Part shown: one piece after another, positions 26,702-36,172 of the stretch | How the letters are laid out: each line of letters starts with the position of its first letter | Numbering within the stretch: the stretch's first letter is position 1 | DNA from: Flagellimonas sp. HMM57 | GTDB lineage: Bacteria; Bacteroidota; Bacteroidia; Flavobacteriales; Flavobacteriaceae | Direction: 5' to 3' | Length of the DNA: 64,000 nt | Assembly (NCBI RefSeq): GCF_021390175.1 | Contig: NZ_CP090004.1 | Coordinates: 2,480,001 to 2,544,000, forward strand | Position numbers and translations under genes: made by a program | The notes under the pieces: generated by a model | Told to the model about the DNA's origin: nothing | Databases searched by the model: none | What the model saw: the letters and a program-made list of their open reading frames with translations, nothing else

Positions 26702-27401
26702 TGAGTATTTTTTTAAGTTGATTTTATTTGATATACGAGATTAACAAGTTAAATAGACTTTTGTGTTAAGTAACGGTTAAATTCCGTTGTGGGCTTCCTG
26801 TTGTTGATTGGGTAAAAAGAAAGTTTTAAACGACTCTATATATTGCTCAAAATGATTTTGTAAAACGGCCAGTTTACGGATTCCTTAATCTTTTATCTAC
26901 AAAGCCCCAAACATGTTCTCTTTTAATATTCTTGGTAATTCACTTTTAATGGGACCAATAGGTTTACTTTTTTGATGAGAAGAGGTAAAAAAAGAATGCT
27001 GACAGTAAGCGATGGATGGGCTAAACATTTACGGCCGTTCTATAAAAAGTTATTCTGGAGTTCAGAAAGACAAGCAGGTAAAAAAATGATCGATCGTGAA
27101 ATCAAACAAAACTTCAAATAAACCGTAACAAAGAAACGCCCTTCTGGCTCACTTTATACTCCTATCGCAAACAGGTATTTTTTTATCCAGTTGCAGGTCA
27201 TTGGCTTTTGTTCGAATGAAATAATATTCAAAATAGAAACTTGATACTGAACCCTACCGAAGTGTATTTTGATTTAAATTCCCTATCGATATGGTTCAGT
27301 TGTTTTAAAAATAAACTGAAATACAACATGGAAATTAGTTTGACTGCGAGTAAAAATCATGTATGTTATCATCGAGGCTTTGACAATTGAGGAAGTCGAA
27401 G
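26702..27401. other. Gene-poor region between the regulator and the integrase relic
   Basis: About 700 bases with no long open frame. It contains one possible small gene (26975-27121) and otherwise AT-rich sequence without clear hairpins or repeats. Its position beside a tRNA and an integrase relic suggests it is what remains of an old integrated element, but no other element gene is readable. Confidence 0.5.
26975..27121 (+). CDS. Possible small basic protein (48 residues)
   Basis: ATG 26975 opens a 48-residue frame containing MLTVSDGWAKHLRPFYKKLF and ending in MIDREIKQNFK. It is strongly basic, with regular charged/hydrophobic spacing unlike random AT-rich translation, and resembles short uncharacterised flavobacterial proteins with a WAKHLRP-type core as I recall them. 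There is no obvious promoter or ribosome site. It could be a real small gene or a remnant. Confidence 0.4.
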   Translation: MRRGKKRMLTVSDGWAKHLRPFYKKLFWSSERQAGKKMIDREIKQNFK

Positions 27402-27722
27402 CTATTTTAACACGGAAACAAACAAATGTGGATATGGAGAATATCCCTCTTTGAGCATTTCGTGAAGTGCATCCACCCCTAAATCATATAGTCGCTTTGA
27501 CTTGGTCTTGTATTTTCTGTTGATGCTTAAAGTTTTTGTTGGTTGGCGCTTCATTGCCTGCGTTCCGTCCTTATTCTTTTTAGTGGGATGTTCATAGGAA
27601 TAATAGACGTACCATTTTTTGGATAAATCAAAATTTGGCCCTCCATATATATTCTTGGTTCTATAAATTTCCTTGTCATTCCAGTTGACTTGTACGCGGT
27701 AGTATATGCGCTCTGTAAGGTG
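27402..27722 (-). pseudogene. Tyrosine-type integrase relic (N-terminal domain only)
   Basis: One frame stays open for 106 codons but has no start codon at its 5' end and stops far short of a full integrase (about 400 residues). It reads IYGGPNFDLSKKWYVYYSYE, then KTLSINRKYKTKSKRLY, then ALHEMLKEGYSPYP. Flavobacterial tyrosine recombinases have this WYVYYSF...INRYKTKKER...LLKEGYNP arrangement in the arm/core-binding region. The catalytic R...HxxR...Y domain is gone. The 5' end abuts the terminator of the adjacent initiator tRNA gene, the usual position of an integrase in a tRNA-targeted element. Confidence 0.72.
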
Positions 27723-27724
27723 CT

Positions 27725-27775
27725 AAAAAAAGAATCCACTGACAATTGATTTAAGTATCTGCTTGTCAGTGGATT
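27725..27775 (-). terminator. Rho-independent terminator of the tRNA gene
   Basis: A perfect 13-base inverted repeat, AATCCACTGACAA (27733-27745) and TTGTCAGTGGATT (27763-27775), with a 17-base loop. On the - strand it is followed by a T-run (A-run 27725-27731). It starts seven bases after the tRNA. Confidence 0.88.
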
Positions 27776-27781
27776 TTAAAG

Positions 27782-27854
<73 letters not shown>

Positions 27855-27864
27855 ATGTGGACGG

Positions 27865-27897
27865 CAAATATACAACCGTTTCTGTGTTATATCCAAA
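27865..27897 (-). promoter_or_regulatory. Promoter of the initiator tRNA gene
   Basis: On the - strand TTTG (27894-27897), 21 bases, then TATATTTG (27865-27872), an exact TAnnTTTG -7 element ending ten bases before the tRNA 5' end. This matches the Bacteroidota sigma factor consensus. Confidence 0.65.
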
Positions 27898-28078
27898 TTT
27901 AACAAGACTTTGATTTGAAAAATATGTGTATGCACATCAATTCAATCAAACTAATCCCAGAAGAAACCGATGTGTCACTTCATTTTTTGAACCAATCTCT
28001 TTGTCTTGGTTTGAAAAACATTCCGAATTCTATTAAAGTAAACTTAATTGTTCAATGAAATAGCTACCTTCGAAATCT

Positions 28079-29461
28079 ATGAAACAGTTCAATGACTTTT
28101 TGGTTAAGGCAGTTGCAGGCACCGAATGGCCTATGTTTATTTTATTGATAGGTGGTGGTTTATTCTTGGTGTTTTATTCAAGATTGTTACCCTATCGTTT
28201 TTTTGGCCACGCCATTGCGATAACTCGCGGAAAATATGACGATAAAAATGCCAAAGGTGATGTGAGTTCACTTCAGGCGCTTTCAGCAGCTGTGGCGGCA
28301 ACGGTAGGTTTGGGAAATATTTCGGGTGTTGCCATTGCCATTCACGATGGCGGGCCCGGGGTCGTTTTTTGGATTTGGATGACCGCTCTGATAGGAATGT
28401 GCATCAAGTTTTATTCCTGTAGTCTATCCATTATGTATCGCGGCGAAGACTCAGATGGGAATTTGCAAGGAGGACCTATGTACTACATCACACAGGGCTT
28501 GGGGAAAAAAGCAAAGCCCTTGGCGATTTTTTTCAGTATAGCTGGCTTGTTTGGGTTTCTTGGTGTCTTCACGGCGAATCAGTTTACAGAAACTTTCATG
28601 AGCGTTGTCGTACCGGAGGAGAACTTAATTGCAATGGGCGGCACTGAAGCTGACCCGTTGTTCAATTGGAAACTGACCATCGGTATCGTATTGGCCATAA
28701 TTTCCTCTTTTGTGATTTTTGGAGGATTGAAAAATATTGCAAAGGTAGCTACAGCCATTGTTCCCTTTATGGTAATGGTCTATCTGGTGGCAGTTGTCGT
28801 GGTCATGGTTTTGAATGCTTCACAAGTAATCCCATCATTAAAACTGATTGTTACAGAGGCATGGAATTTTAAAACAGTGGTCACTGGCGGTTTCTGGGGG
28901 TTGGTAATCATTGGGGTCAGACGTGCCATGTTTTCAAACGAAGCAGGATTGGGGAGTGCGCCCATGTACCACGGCCAGTCAAAAAACGATGAGCCTATTA
29001 GGGAGGGACTGGTTGCCATGTTGGGCCCATTTATAGATACCATTTTGGTCTGTACGTTCACTGCGGTCGTAATTATACTTAGCGGTGCCTATTTAGAAGA
29101 TTCCAGTGGAATTGTAATGACGCTTCAAGCATTCAGAACAACACTGTTTGGTGTAGGTGATGATTTATTGATGATCATCGTTTCGGCATTCGCATTGTCA
29201 ACACTTTTTACCTATTCCTATTATGGCGTAAAGAGTTTATCGTACTTGACCAACGCTAAAATTGGAAAGCTGTACAATGTATATTTTGTAATCATGATAG
29301 TTTTTGCGGCGATAGCCTCATTGGATTTGGTAAAGAATCTGATTGATTTATCGTATGCCCTAATGGTCATCCCAAATATGATAGCAGTTTTATTATTGGC
29401 GCCAAAGGTGAACGAACGGGCAAAAGTGTACTTTAAAAAACTGAAGGATGAAAAAGCATAA
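28079..29461 (+). CDS. Sodium:alanine symporter family protein (AGCS)
   Basis: 460 residues with about 11 membrane helices. The AGCS signature region is clear: SSLQALSAAVAATVGLGNISGVA near the N-terminus (positions ~63-85) and RAMFSNEAGLGSAPMYHG further on. AGCS carriers import alanine or glycine with Na+ (or H+) through the inner membrane. The last 14 bases overlap the start of era, so the two genes are probably co-transcribed and translationally coupled. The start ATG 28079 gives a complete N-terminus compared with the family. Confidence 0.93.
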   Translation: MKQFNDFLVKAVAGTEWPMFILLIGGGLFLVFYSRLLPYRFFGHAIAITRGKYDDKNAKGDVSSLQALSAAVAATVGLGNISGVAIAIHDGGPGVVFWIWMTALIGMCIKFYSCSLSIMYRGEDSDGNLQGGPMYYITQGLGKKAKPLAIFFSIAGLFGFLGVFTANQFTETFMSVVVPEENLIAMGGTEADPLFNWKLTIGIVLAIISSFVIFGGLKNIAKVATAIVPFMVMVYLVAVVVVMVLNASQVIPSLKLIVTEAWNFKTVVTGGFWGLVIIGVRRAMFSNEAGLGSAPMYHGQSKNDEPIREGLVAMLGPFIDTILVCTFTAVVIILSGAYLEDSSGIVMTLQAFRTTLFGVGDDLLMIIVSAFALSTLFTYSYYGVKSLSYLTNAKIGKLYNVYFVIMIVFAAIASLDLVKNLIDLSYALMVIPNMIAVLLLAPKVNERAKVYFKKLKDEKA

Positions 29462-30332
29462 AGCAGGTTTTGTAAATATTATTGGTAATCCCAATGTTGG
29501 TAAATCAACATTGATGAATGCTTTTGTTGGTGAAAAATTGTCTATCATCACTTCGAAGGCACAGACTACAAGACATCGAATTCTTGGGATTGTCAATGGA
29601 GATGATTTTCAGGTCATTCTTTCGGACACTCCTGGCATTATAAAACCCGCATATCAACTACAAAACTCCATGATGGATTTTGTGAAATCTGCTTTTGAAG
29701 ATGCGGATGTTCTGCTCTATATGGTCGAAATTGGGGAAAAAGCATTGAAAGATGAGGCTTTTTTCAAAAAAATCCAGAACAGTAAAATTCCAGTATTGTT
29801 GCTCCTGAATAAGATAGACACTTCGGAACAGCACATATTGGAAGAGCAGATACAACATTGGCAAGTGTTACTCCCAACTGCGGAAATACATCCAATTTCC
29901 GCTTTGGAAAACTTTAATGTAAAAGAGGTTTTTGAACGAATTTTAGAATTATTGCCCGAAGCTCCACCATATTATCCTAAAGACCAATTAACGGATAAAC
30001 CAGAGCGTTTTTTTGTGAACGAAACCATTCGGGAGAAAATATTGATGCACTATAAAAAAGAAATTCCATATGCCGTTGAGGTAGAAACAGAAGAGTTTTT
30101 TGAAGATGACGATATCATTAGGATTCGTTCCATAATAATGGTGGAAAGAGATACCCAGAAAGGAATTATTATAGGGCACAAGGGCAGTGCCTTAAAACGA
30201 GTAGGCGTAGAAGCAAGAAAAGATTTGGAGAAATTCTTTAGCAAGCAAGTGCACATAGAGCTCTATGTTAAGGTAAATAAAAACTGGCGAAGCAACTCGC
30301 GTCAGTTGAAACGTTTTGGTTACAATAACTAA
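29448..30332 (+). CDS. era: GTPase Era
   Basis: 294 residues, the normal Era length. The G domain has GNPNVGKST (G1), the switch region, DTPGI (G3), and LNKID (G4); the C-terminal KH domain includes RDTQKGIIIGHKGSALKRVG, the GxxG RNA-binding loop. Era binds the 3' end of 16S rRNA and helps 30S assembly. It overlaps the symporter gene by 14 bases. A weak stem (CTAAAT/ATTTAG) follows the stop. Confidence 0.96.
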   Translation: MKKHKAGFVNIIGNPNVGKSTLMNAFVGEKLSIITSKAQTTRHRILGIVNGDDFQVILSDTPGIIKPAYQLQNSMMDFVKSAFEDADVLLYMVEIGEKALKDEAFFKKIQNSKIPVLLLLNKIDTSEQHILEEQIQHWQVLLPTAEIHPISALENFNVKEVFERILELLPEAPPYYPKDQLTDKPERFFVNETIREKILMHYKKEIPYAVEVETEEFFEDDDIIRIRSIIMVERDTQKGIIIGHKGSALKRVGVEARKDLEKFFSKQVHIELYVKVNKNWRSNSRQLKRFGYNN

Positions 30333-30367
30333 ATCATAATTTAGTATTCCTCTAACAATCACTTAAT

Positions 30368-30404
30368 GTTTGGTTTAGAACTTCCAAGGAAATTTAAACC
30401 AAAC
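30368..30404 (+). repeat. 10-bp inverted repeat in the leader of the choice-of-anchor I gene
   Basis: GTTTGGTTTA (30368-30377) and TAAACCAAAC (30395-30404) are exact complements separated by 17 bases, ending four bases before the ATG. In RNA the stem would cover the ribosome-binding region; as DNA it could be an operator. Confidence 0.5.
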
Positions 30405-30408
30405 GAAA

Positions 30409-31953
30409 ATGAAAAATTACCTTAGACTTTTATTCCCCACGATTTTACTTTTTACCTTCTTTTCTTGTGATAAAATAGATGATTTTATTGGTGATGGTGG
30501 CAGTGACGATGACCCCGTTGACGACGAAATTCCAGTGACCCAAGTGGATTTTGGATTTTACGGTACCATTCAGGTTGGAGGCGAAGGTGCTTCCGAAATC
30601 TCTGCATTCGACCCTTCTACCAACAAATTGTTTATCGTGAACGTGGAGAGCACGGAAATTTCGGTTTTTGATATTTCAAACTTAAATAGCCCGATAAGAC
30701 TAAATTCGATTACGTGTATTAATGCGGGTGCCCCAAACAGTGTTGCCGTAAGCGATGGCAAACTAGCTGTTGCAATCGAAGCAGAAGATAAGCAGGCCGA
30801 TGGTTATATTGAACTGTTTGATACAACTACCCAAAAAGAAATCTGTAGCTTCAAAGTAGGTGCTTTGCCAGATATGGTTACGTTTACTCCAAACGGAGCG
30901 TATATTGTATGTGCCAACGAGGGCGAACCAAATGATGAATACACGAACGATCCTATGGGTTCAATTGGGATCATAAATGTAAAAACCAGAGAGGTATCCA
31001 TTCTTGATTTTACGGGCTTTAACGGTGATGAAGCTTCCTTGGAAGAAAAAGGATTCCGTGTTTTTGGCCCTAACGCCACGCTGGCTATGGATGTTGAACC
31101 AGAATATGTGGCCGTTTCAGATGATTCTAAGAAAGCATGGGTTACCTTACAAGAGAATAATGGGGTTGCAGTGGTCAACTTAGAAACAAAACAGATCGAA
31201 TCCATTCTTCCTTTAGGATTTAAAGACTATTCCGCTCCCGGTAACGAAATAGATCCCAGCAATAGAGACGACAAAAAAGAATTGCGGAGCGTTCCTGTTT
31301 TTGGAATGTACCAGCCAGATGCAATAGCGTATTATTCTGTAAATGGGATGGATTACGTAGTTACTGCCAATGAAGGTGATGCACGCGATTATGACGGTTT
31401 TTCAGAAGAGGAACGTATGGCAGATTTAGTTTTTGATGAAACAGTTTTTCCAGATGCAGCTACCTTGCAATTGGATGAGAACTTAGGGCGTCTGCAATCC
31501 ACCACGACGTTGGGCGATATTGATGGTGATGGTGATTTTGATGAATTATACAACTATGGGGCAAGATCCTTCAGTATTTGGTCTGGAGCGGGACAGTTGG
31601 TCTACGATAGTGGAAACGATATTGCCGAAAGGACTTTGGAACTTACACCAGCAGTATTTAATGGAGACGACAGCCGTAGTGATGATAAAGGTGCCGAACC
31701 AGAGGCAGTGACCATTCAGAAAATAGGGGATAGACAAATTCTTTTTGTTGGTCTGGAGCGAAATAACCAAATCATGGTATATGATATTTCCAATCCAGGT
31801 TTCCCGGAATTCTTGCAGATTTTGGAGACCGCTGGTGACGTTGGCCCAGAAGGGGTTTTGGCAATAGATGCTGATGATAGCCCTACGGGCAAAGAAATTC
31901 TAGTAGTTAGCAACGAAGTAAGCGGAACAATTACTTTTTATCAGAACAATTAA
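30409..31953 (+). CDS. Choice-of-anchor I family lipoprotein (beta-propeller-like)
   Basis: 514 residues. The signal ends in FTFFSC, followed by an acidic Asp-rich linker. The mature part matches the choice-of-anchor I / YncE-like pattern: GEGASEISAFDPSTNKLFIV, GAPNSVAVSDGKLAVA, PDMVTFTPNGAYIVCANEGEP, MDVEPEYVAVSDDSKKAWVT, VTANEGDARDYDGF and GAEPEAVTIQKIGDRQILF. These repeats form a beta-propeller; relatives include secreted proteins of phosphate-poor growth, but no enzymatic site is evident. It is anchored to a membrane by the lipidated Cys, and is followed by a good terminator. Confidence 0.88.
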   Translation: MKNYLRLLFPTILLFTFFSCDKIDDFIGDGGSDDDPVDDEIPVTQVDFGFYGTIQVGGEGASEISAFDPSTNKLFIVNVESTEISVFDISNLNSPIRLNSITCINAGAPNSVAVSDGKLAVAIEAEDKQADGYIELFDTTTQKEICSFKVGALPDMVTFTPNGAYIVCANEGEPNDEYTNDPMGSIGIINVKTREVSILDFTGFNGDEASLEEKGFRVFGPNATLAMDVEPEYVAVSDDSKKAWVTLQENNGVAVVNLETKQIESILPLGFKDYSAPGNEIDPSNRDDKKELRSVPVFGMYQPDAIAYYSVNGMDYVVTANEGDARDYDGFSEEERMADLVFDETVFPDAATLQLDENLGRLQSTTTLGDIDGDGDFDELYNYGARSFSIWSGAGQLVYDSGNDIAERTLELTPAVFNGDDSRSDDKGAEPEAVTIQKIGDRQILFVGLERNNQIMVYDISNPGFPEFLQILETAGDVGPEGVLAIDADDSPTGKEILVVSNEVSGTITFYQNN

Positions 31954-31985
31954 GATATTTTTTGCTTCAGAGTTTAAGTTAGTTA

Positions 31986-32016
31986 AGGGTATGGTCTGCG
32001 GGCCATACCTTTTACT
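31986..32016 (+). terminator. Terminator after the choice-of-anchor I gene
   Basis: GGTATGG (31988-31994) and CCATACC (32003-32009) form a stem around an 8-base loop, followed on the + strand by TTTTTAC and more T. It overlaps the stop region of the convergent gene at 32012. Confidence 0.75.
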
Positions 32017-32515
32017 TTTTATCAAAATCGGAAATCAATTCGTTCAGGTAATTCCTTAGCTGTTTCATTTGTGGTTTCCCTTTAGATTTTCCAAGTCTTC
32101 CAAATGCGTATAGCGCAAACCATATCAGTACTAAAAACACCATTCCAACCAACCAAAGCGTAATATTGTGGCCCAAAGCGTAGTGAGAATAGGCAAAAAC
32201 TCCTAGAATTATAAAAAGTGTACCTATGCCAAAATGTAAGAACATAAAAAACGTCCAAAGCGTAGGATTTGGGCCAAAAACCCCATGTATACGGCTAATC
32301 CCTTTTTCAAAAGAAGTTAGTTCCAAATGAAGTTGGGGAGACCAAAACGTAGTATCCTTTTTTTTAAATCGAATATAAATATGCTCATCCAATCGTTTGA
32401 CCAATAATTGTTCTTGTTCGGTGTTGTCAAAAATTTCCATTAAAGGTTCAAGGTCGGAATCCAATGATATATCGAACCTGGGGCGTAACACGATTTCATT
32501 ACCTAGATCATTCAT
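32012..32515 (-). CDS. Hypothetical protein with two membrane helices
   Basis: 167 residues, family not recognised. Residues 1-75 are soluble (DISLDSDLEPLMEIFDNTEQ, then TFWSPQLHLELTSFEKG). Two hydrophobic helices follow (FFMFLHFGIGTLFIILGVFA and LWLVGMVFLVLIWFALYAFG), then a basic, charged tail. It is divergent from der with 71 bases between the starts and converges on the choice-of-anchor I gene. Its codon use and composition look like the neighbours, so I take it as a real gene. Confidence 0.75.
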   Translation of the reverse strand: MNDLGNEIVLRPRFDISLDSDLEPLMEIFDNTEQEQLLVKRLDEHIYIRFKKKDTTFWSPQLHLELTSFEKGISRIHGVFGPNPTLWTFFMFLHFGIGTLFIILGVFAYSHYALGHNITLWLVGMVFLVLIWFALYAFGRLGKSKGKPQMKQLRNYLNELISDFDKK

Positions 32516-32568
32516 AACGTATTGAAATTGATTAAAGAAGATATCATTTTTTTCTTCATAAATAGTGG

Positions 32569-32576
32569 TATTTTTG
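32569..32576 (+). promoter_or_regulatory. -7 promoter element upstream of der
   Basis: TATTTTTG is an exact TAnnTTTG element ending ten bases before the first possible start of der. No clear -33 TTTG stands at the usual distance. Confidence 0.45.
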
Positions 32577-32586
32577 CCAAAATTTC

Positions 32587-33894
32587 ATGCTGATGGGTGC
32601 TATCGTTGCAATTGTAGGAAGACCAAACGTGGGTAAATCCACTTTTTTTAATCGACTTATTCAACGTCGAGAAGCTATTGTGGATGCTGTTAGCGGCGTA
32701 ACACGTGACCGCCATTACGGGAAAAGTGATTGGAACGGAAAGGAATTCTCGCTTATTGATACTGGAGGTTATGTATTGGGGAGCGATGATATTTTTGAGC
32801 AAGAAATTGACAAACAAGTTGAACTTGCCATAGACGAAGCTGATGCCATTATTTTTATGGTAGATGTGGAATCTGGGGTAACGGGAATGGATGAAGACGT
32901 AGCCAAATTATTGCGTAGGGTCAATAAACCTATTTTTCTTGCCATAAATAAGGTAGACAATGCCCAACGTGAAGCGGATGCTGTAGAGTTTTATGCTTTG
33001 GGTCTTGGTGACTATTTTACCTTGTCGAGTATAAACGGAAGTGGGACAGGAGAGCTATTGGATGCACTGGTCAAAGAACTTCCGGAAATTGAGGAAGAAG
33101 AAAGTGAGTTGCCGCGATTTGCGGTAGTGGGCAGACCAAACGCAGGTAAATCCTCTTTCATTAATGCGCTAATTGGTGAAGACCGTTACATTGTTACAGA
33201 TATTGCGGGGACCACACGTGATAGTATTGATACCAAATACAATAGGTTCGGATTTGAATTTAATCTAGTCGATACTGCGGGGATTCGAAGAAAGGCCAAG
33301 GTAAAGGAAGATCTGGAGTTTTACTCTGTAATGCGCTCCGTTAGGGCTATTGAACATTGTGATGTTTGTGTTTTATTGGTAGATGCTACAAGAGGATTTG
33401 ACGGACAAGTGCAGAATATCTTTTGGTTGGCACAACGCAACAATAAAGGCGTGGTAATCTTGGTGAATAAGTGGGATTTGGTAGAAAAGGAAACCAATTC
33501 TGTAAAAGAATACACCCAGAAGATAAAAAAGGCAATAGAACCTTTTGATGATGTACCCATTCTATTTATTTCGGTGCTGACCAAGCAACGTATTTTTAAA
33601 GCCATTGAAACTGCAGTGGATGTTTTTAAAAATCGTTCAAAGAAAGTCGTGACCCGAAAATTGAACGATATCATGTTGCCCATTATTGAGAACACACCTC
33701 CGCCAGCCTACAAAGGAAAGTATGTGAAAATTAAGTTTTGTACGCAATTGCCCACACCATACCCACAGTTTGCTTTTTTCTGTAATCTACCACAATATGT
33801 GCGCGAACCTTATAAACGTTTTTTGGAGAACAAGCTTCGGGAAAACTTTGATTTTAGCGGAGTGCCCATTACTATTTTCATGAGGAAGAAGTAA
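32587..33894 (+). CDS. der: GTPase Der (EngA)
   Basis: 435 residues with two tandem G domains and a KH-like end. First domain: [18 protein letters not shown]. Second: [19 protein letters not shown]. The C-terminal KH-like domain ends [13 protein letters not shown]. Der is essential for 50S ribosomal subunit assembly. Two ATGs lie six bases apart (32587 and 32593); the second gives the more usual start [13 protein letters not shown] perfect -7 element lies just upstream. Confidence 0.96.
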   Translation: MLMGAIVAIVGRPNVGKSTFFNRLIQRREAIVDAVSGVTRDRHYGKSDWNGKEFSLIDTGGYVLGSDDIFEQEIDKQVELAIDEADAIIFMVDVESGVTGMDEDVAKLLRRVNKPIFLAINKVDNAQREADAVEFYALGLGDYFTLSSINGSGTGELLDALVKELPEIEEEESELPRFAVVGRPNAGKSSFINALIGEDRYIVTDIAGTTRDSIDTKYNRFGFEFNLVDTAGIRRKAKVKEDLEFYSVMRSVRAIEHCDVCVLLVDATRGFDGQVQNIFWLAQRNNKGVVILVNKWDLVEKETNSVKEYTQKIKKAIEPFDDVPILFISVLTKQRIFKAIETAVDVFKNRSKKVVTRKLNDIMLPIIENTPPPAYKGKYVKIKFCTQLPTPYPQFAFFCNLPQYVREPYKRFLENKLRENFDFSGVPITIFMRKK

Positions 33895-34046
33895 AATTTT
33901 ATCTTTTTTACTAGTCTAAAACTTGAAACATTTCTTGTTCCCAAGACTCTATAGTTGAATTTTTTAATTCCAAGAGCTTACGTTAAGGATGATTTCCTCA
34001 AACCATTACAGTTCCTTCAGACTACTTTTTTATAAAGAGAGAATTT

Positions 34047-34772
34047 TTATAATCCCAAAAAAGAAAAGAGTTGTGTCTTATGACTTTCTCCAATTGGTAT
34101 TCTAATGTCATCGATTACAATTCGGTTTCTCTGGACACTCTGTATAAAATTTATATTGACAAGAAAAGATTTATGCACGCGTATAAATTGGTTTTGTGGC
34201 AATTTATCAAGCATTTCCTTGAAGTTTAACAATGTCAGGATAGTTTTATTGGATCCCGCTATATGGATTTTTAAATAATCCTTAAGACCTTGAACATATT
34301 GAATTTCATCCAGGTTTATCTTGACACTTTCATGCTCTGACTTTACAAAAATGAATTTTTGACTTTCGTTCTTTGCCCCATAGGAAGGAAATACATTGGC
34401 CTTGGCAGGTTTTTCTTTTTTTGTCAATAGTTCTTTTGCTCGTGAAACAGCTTTTATAAAACGATGGTAAGGAATGGGCTTTACCAAATAATCAACGGCA
34501 TTTAATTCAAAACCTTCAACAGCATATTGTGAATATGCGGTCGTAAATATGACTAATGGACGGTTCTCCAAGGATGCTATAAAATCAACACCGCTTATTT
34601 GCGGTAATTCGATATCGCAAAAAATAAGGTCGATATTACCTTCTTTTACTATGGAAATGGCATTAAGTGGATTGGTAAAAGTGCCAATCACTTCAACAAA
34701 GCCCATTTTGTCACAGTAGCCTTCCAAAAGATCTATTGCCAAAGGTTCATCATCGATAATTATACATTTCAT
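34047..34772 (-). CDS. LytTR family response regulator
   Basis: 241 residues. The receiver domain shows IIIDDEP, the phospho-acceptor Asp53 in LIFCDIELPQ, the Thr/Ser-Tyr switch FTTAYS and Lys in YLVKPIPY. Residues ~135-241 are a LytTR DNA-binding domain (QYVQGLKDYLKIHI, FIRVHKSFLVNINFIQSVQR, RIPIGESHK). It starts two bases after the stop of the sensor kinase gene and forms a LytS/LytR-type two-component pair with it. Targets are unknown; the surrounding DUF4907, Kelch and DUF4270 genes are candidates by location. Confidence 0.95.
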   Translation of the reverse strand: MKCIIIDDEPLAIDLLEGYCDKMGFVEVIGTFTNPLNAISIVKEGNIDLIFCDIELPQISGVDFIASLENRPLVIFTTAYSQYAVEGFELNAVDYLVKPIPYHRFIKAVSRAKELLTKKEKPAKANVFPSYGAKNESQKFIFVKSEHESVKINLDEIQYVQGLKDYLKIHIAGSNKTILTLLNFKEMLDKLPQNQFIRVHKSFLVNINFIQSVQRNRIVIDDIRIPIGESHKTQLFSFLGL

Positions 34773-34774
34773 AA

Positions 34775-35797
34775 TTACAATTTTAAGATTAGGTTTACTT
34801 CATAGTTTACACCATCGTCTTGTACTGTTAAATCATGCGAATCGGGGTATAAAAGTGTCAGGCGGTTTTTTATATTGGCCAATCCAACCCCTGAACTTTC
34901 TATTTTTTTTCGAAATGCTCCTATTTTATTCATTACGTACAGGTGTATGGACTCTTTTTCAATTAAAAGGTTTATTTTAACGTTTGTCCTTCCCTTGAAA
35001 TCGGTACCATATTTAAAGGCATTTTCGATAAAGGAGATAAAAAGTAAGGGCGGTATTGACTTCCCTTTATCTTCACCGGAAATTTTAAGGACTACGTTTT
35101 CGCTATCGGAAAGTCGAATTCGCTGTAACCTTACGTAATTTTGGATGTATTCCAATTCTTTTCCCAACGGAACAAACTCCTTATCTGCTTCGTACAACAT
35201 ATAGCGCATGAGTTCAGATATATTGATAATGGCATCGGATGTATCGGGAGAATTCTTTACTGAAAGGGAATAGATGGCATTTAATGAGTTGAAAAGAAAG
35301 TGTGGATTCAATTGTGTTTTTAGGAACTGAAGCTCCGAATTGATTTTTTCCTTTTCCACTATTTTGCGCAAATCGTCATTCCTTCGCCATTCAATGTAAA
35401 TCCTTAATGCGGTACTGGTGACAAAAGGAACACTAAAAACAACGATGGACATAAAAAATTGCCTTGACATGTAGAAAGCGTGGCGATCTTGTGGAAAGGG
35501 TGGAATATTTTCAGGGGGACGAAAAGGAAAATACCTTTCTTTTAAGAAAATAATCCCAAGAATTATAAAGAGAGAAACAATGATGTAAATAGCTGTACGA
35601 TTTTTTAGCAAGAGTCTTGGAACCAGAAAAGAATAGTTGAAATAGAACAGTGAAATTACAACAACAAAACGTATGGGTACATCTGGAGGTATAGGCCTTG
35701 GCTCTGAAATAAAAGGGTAAAACAATAGGATGGATAGCACTAGCCATAAAAAAAAATGGAGGGAAAACTGATAGGTATGTTTTTTTGTAATGTCCAC
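34775..35797 (-). CDS. LytS-type sensor histidine kinase
   Basis: 340 residues with a GTG start at 35797; no ATG is in frame before residue ~110, and the GTG start gives the full membrane region. Four hydrophobic helices occupy residues 8-135. The His_kinase domain has LKTQLNPHFLFNSLNAIYSL with phospho-acceptor His166, and the ATPase shows PPLLFISFIENAFKYG and SSGVGLANIKNRL. It phosphorylates the adjacent LytTR regulator. It follows the DUF4907 gene with a 17-base gap and is probably in the same operon. Confidence 0.93.
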   Translation of the reverse strand: MDITKKHTYQFSLHFFLWLVLSILLFYPFISEPRPIPPDVPIRFVVVISLFYFNYSFLVPRLLLKNRTAIYIIVSLFIILGIIFLKERYFPFRPPENIPPFPQDRHAFYMSRQFFMSIVVFSVPFVTSTALRIYIEWRRNDDLRKIVEKEKINSELQFLKTQLNPHFLFNSLNAIYSLSVKNSPDTSDAIINISELMRYMLYEADKEFVPLGKELEYIQNYVRLQRIRLSDSENVVLKISGEDKGKSIPPLLFISFIENAFKYGTDFKGRTNVKINLLIEKESIHLYVMNKIGAFRKKIESSGVGLANIKNRLTLLYPDSHDLTVQDDGVNYEVNLILKL

Positions 35798-35814
35798 TGA
35801 CTGTCTTTATGCCA

Positions 35815-36153
35815 CTATAGCTCAATATTGAGTTTGTCCATTTCTTCCTTATAAATTATTGGACTTTCGCCGTTTGAGAGTTTTTTCACGACCAAGTCGG
35901 CAATCAGTTGTGCATCTTTGGCCAATACAAATGGTTTCTTTCCAGAAATAGCCGGAATAAAATTCTGTTCAATAATTAGCTTCTTTTTATTATAGATTTG
36001 ATAACCAAAACCTCCATCTACTATAATGACCTTTGATTTTAAAACTTGTTCTTGGGTTTTCTCCTTTGGCCAAGAATCTATGGCCATCAAAAAAAACAAT
36101 CCCATAGCGAATACAGCAGAAATTATAATAAGTTTTTTAGTTAATGATTTCAT
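35815..36153 (-). CDS. DUF4907 family secreted protein
   Basis: 112 residues with an N-terminal hydrophobic segment (LIIISAVFAMGLFFLMAI). The mature part GGFGYQIYNKKKLIIEQNFI, PAISGKKPFVLAKDA and VVKKLSNGESP fits DUF4907, a short periplasmic family of Bacteroidota of unknown role. DUF4907 genes are, as I recall, often next to Kelch lipoproteins and LytTR systems, as here. A strong hairpin separates it from the upstream Kelch gene. Confidence 0.75.
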   Translation of the reverse strand: MKSLTKKLIIISAVFAMGLFFLMAIDSWPKEKTQEQVLKSKVIIVDGGFGYQIYNKKKLIIEQNFIPAISGKKPFVLAKDAQLIADLVVKKLSNGESPIIYKEEMDKLNIEL

Positions 36154-36172
36154 TTGTGTCTATTTTAACTTA

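Noticed and set aside
27551..27745. 64-codon - strand frame beside the tRNA
   Set aside because: It is in a different frame from the integrase relic, begins inside the tRNA terminator stem and shows no protein-like pattern; the relic frame at 27402-27722 explains the DNA better.
29448..29461. Overlap of the symporter and era genes as a possible frameshift fusion
   Set aside because: Both products are full length with normal ends; a 14-base overlap is ordinary translational coupling.
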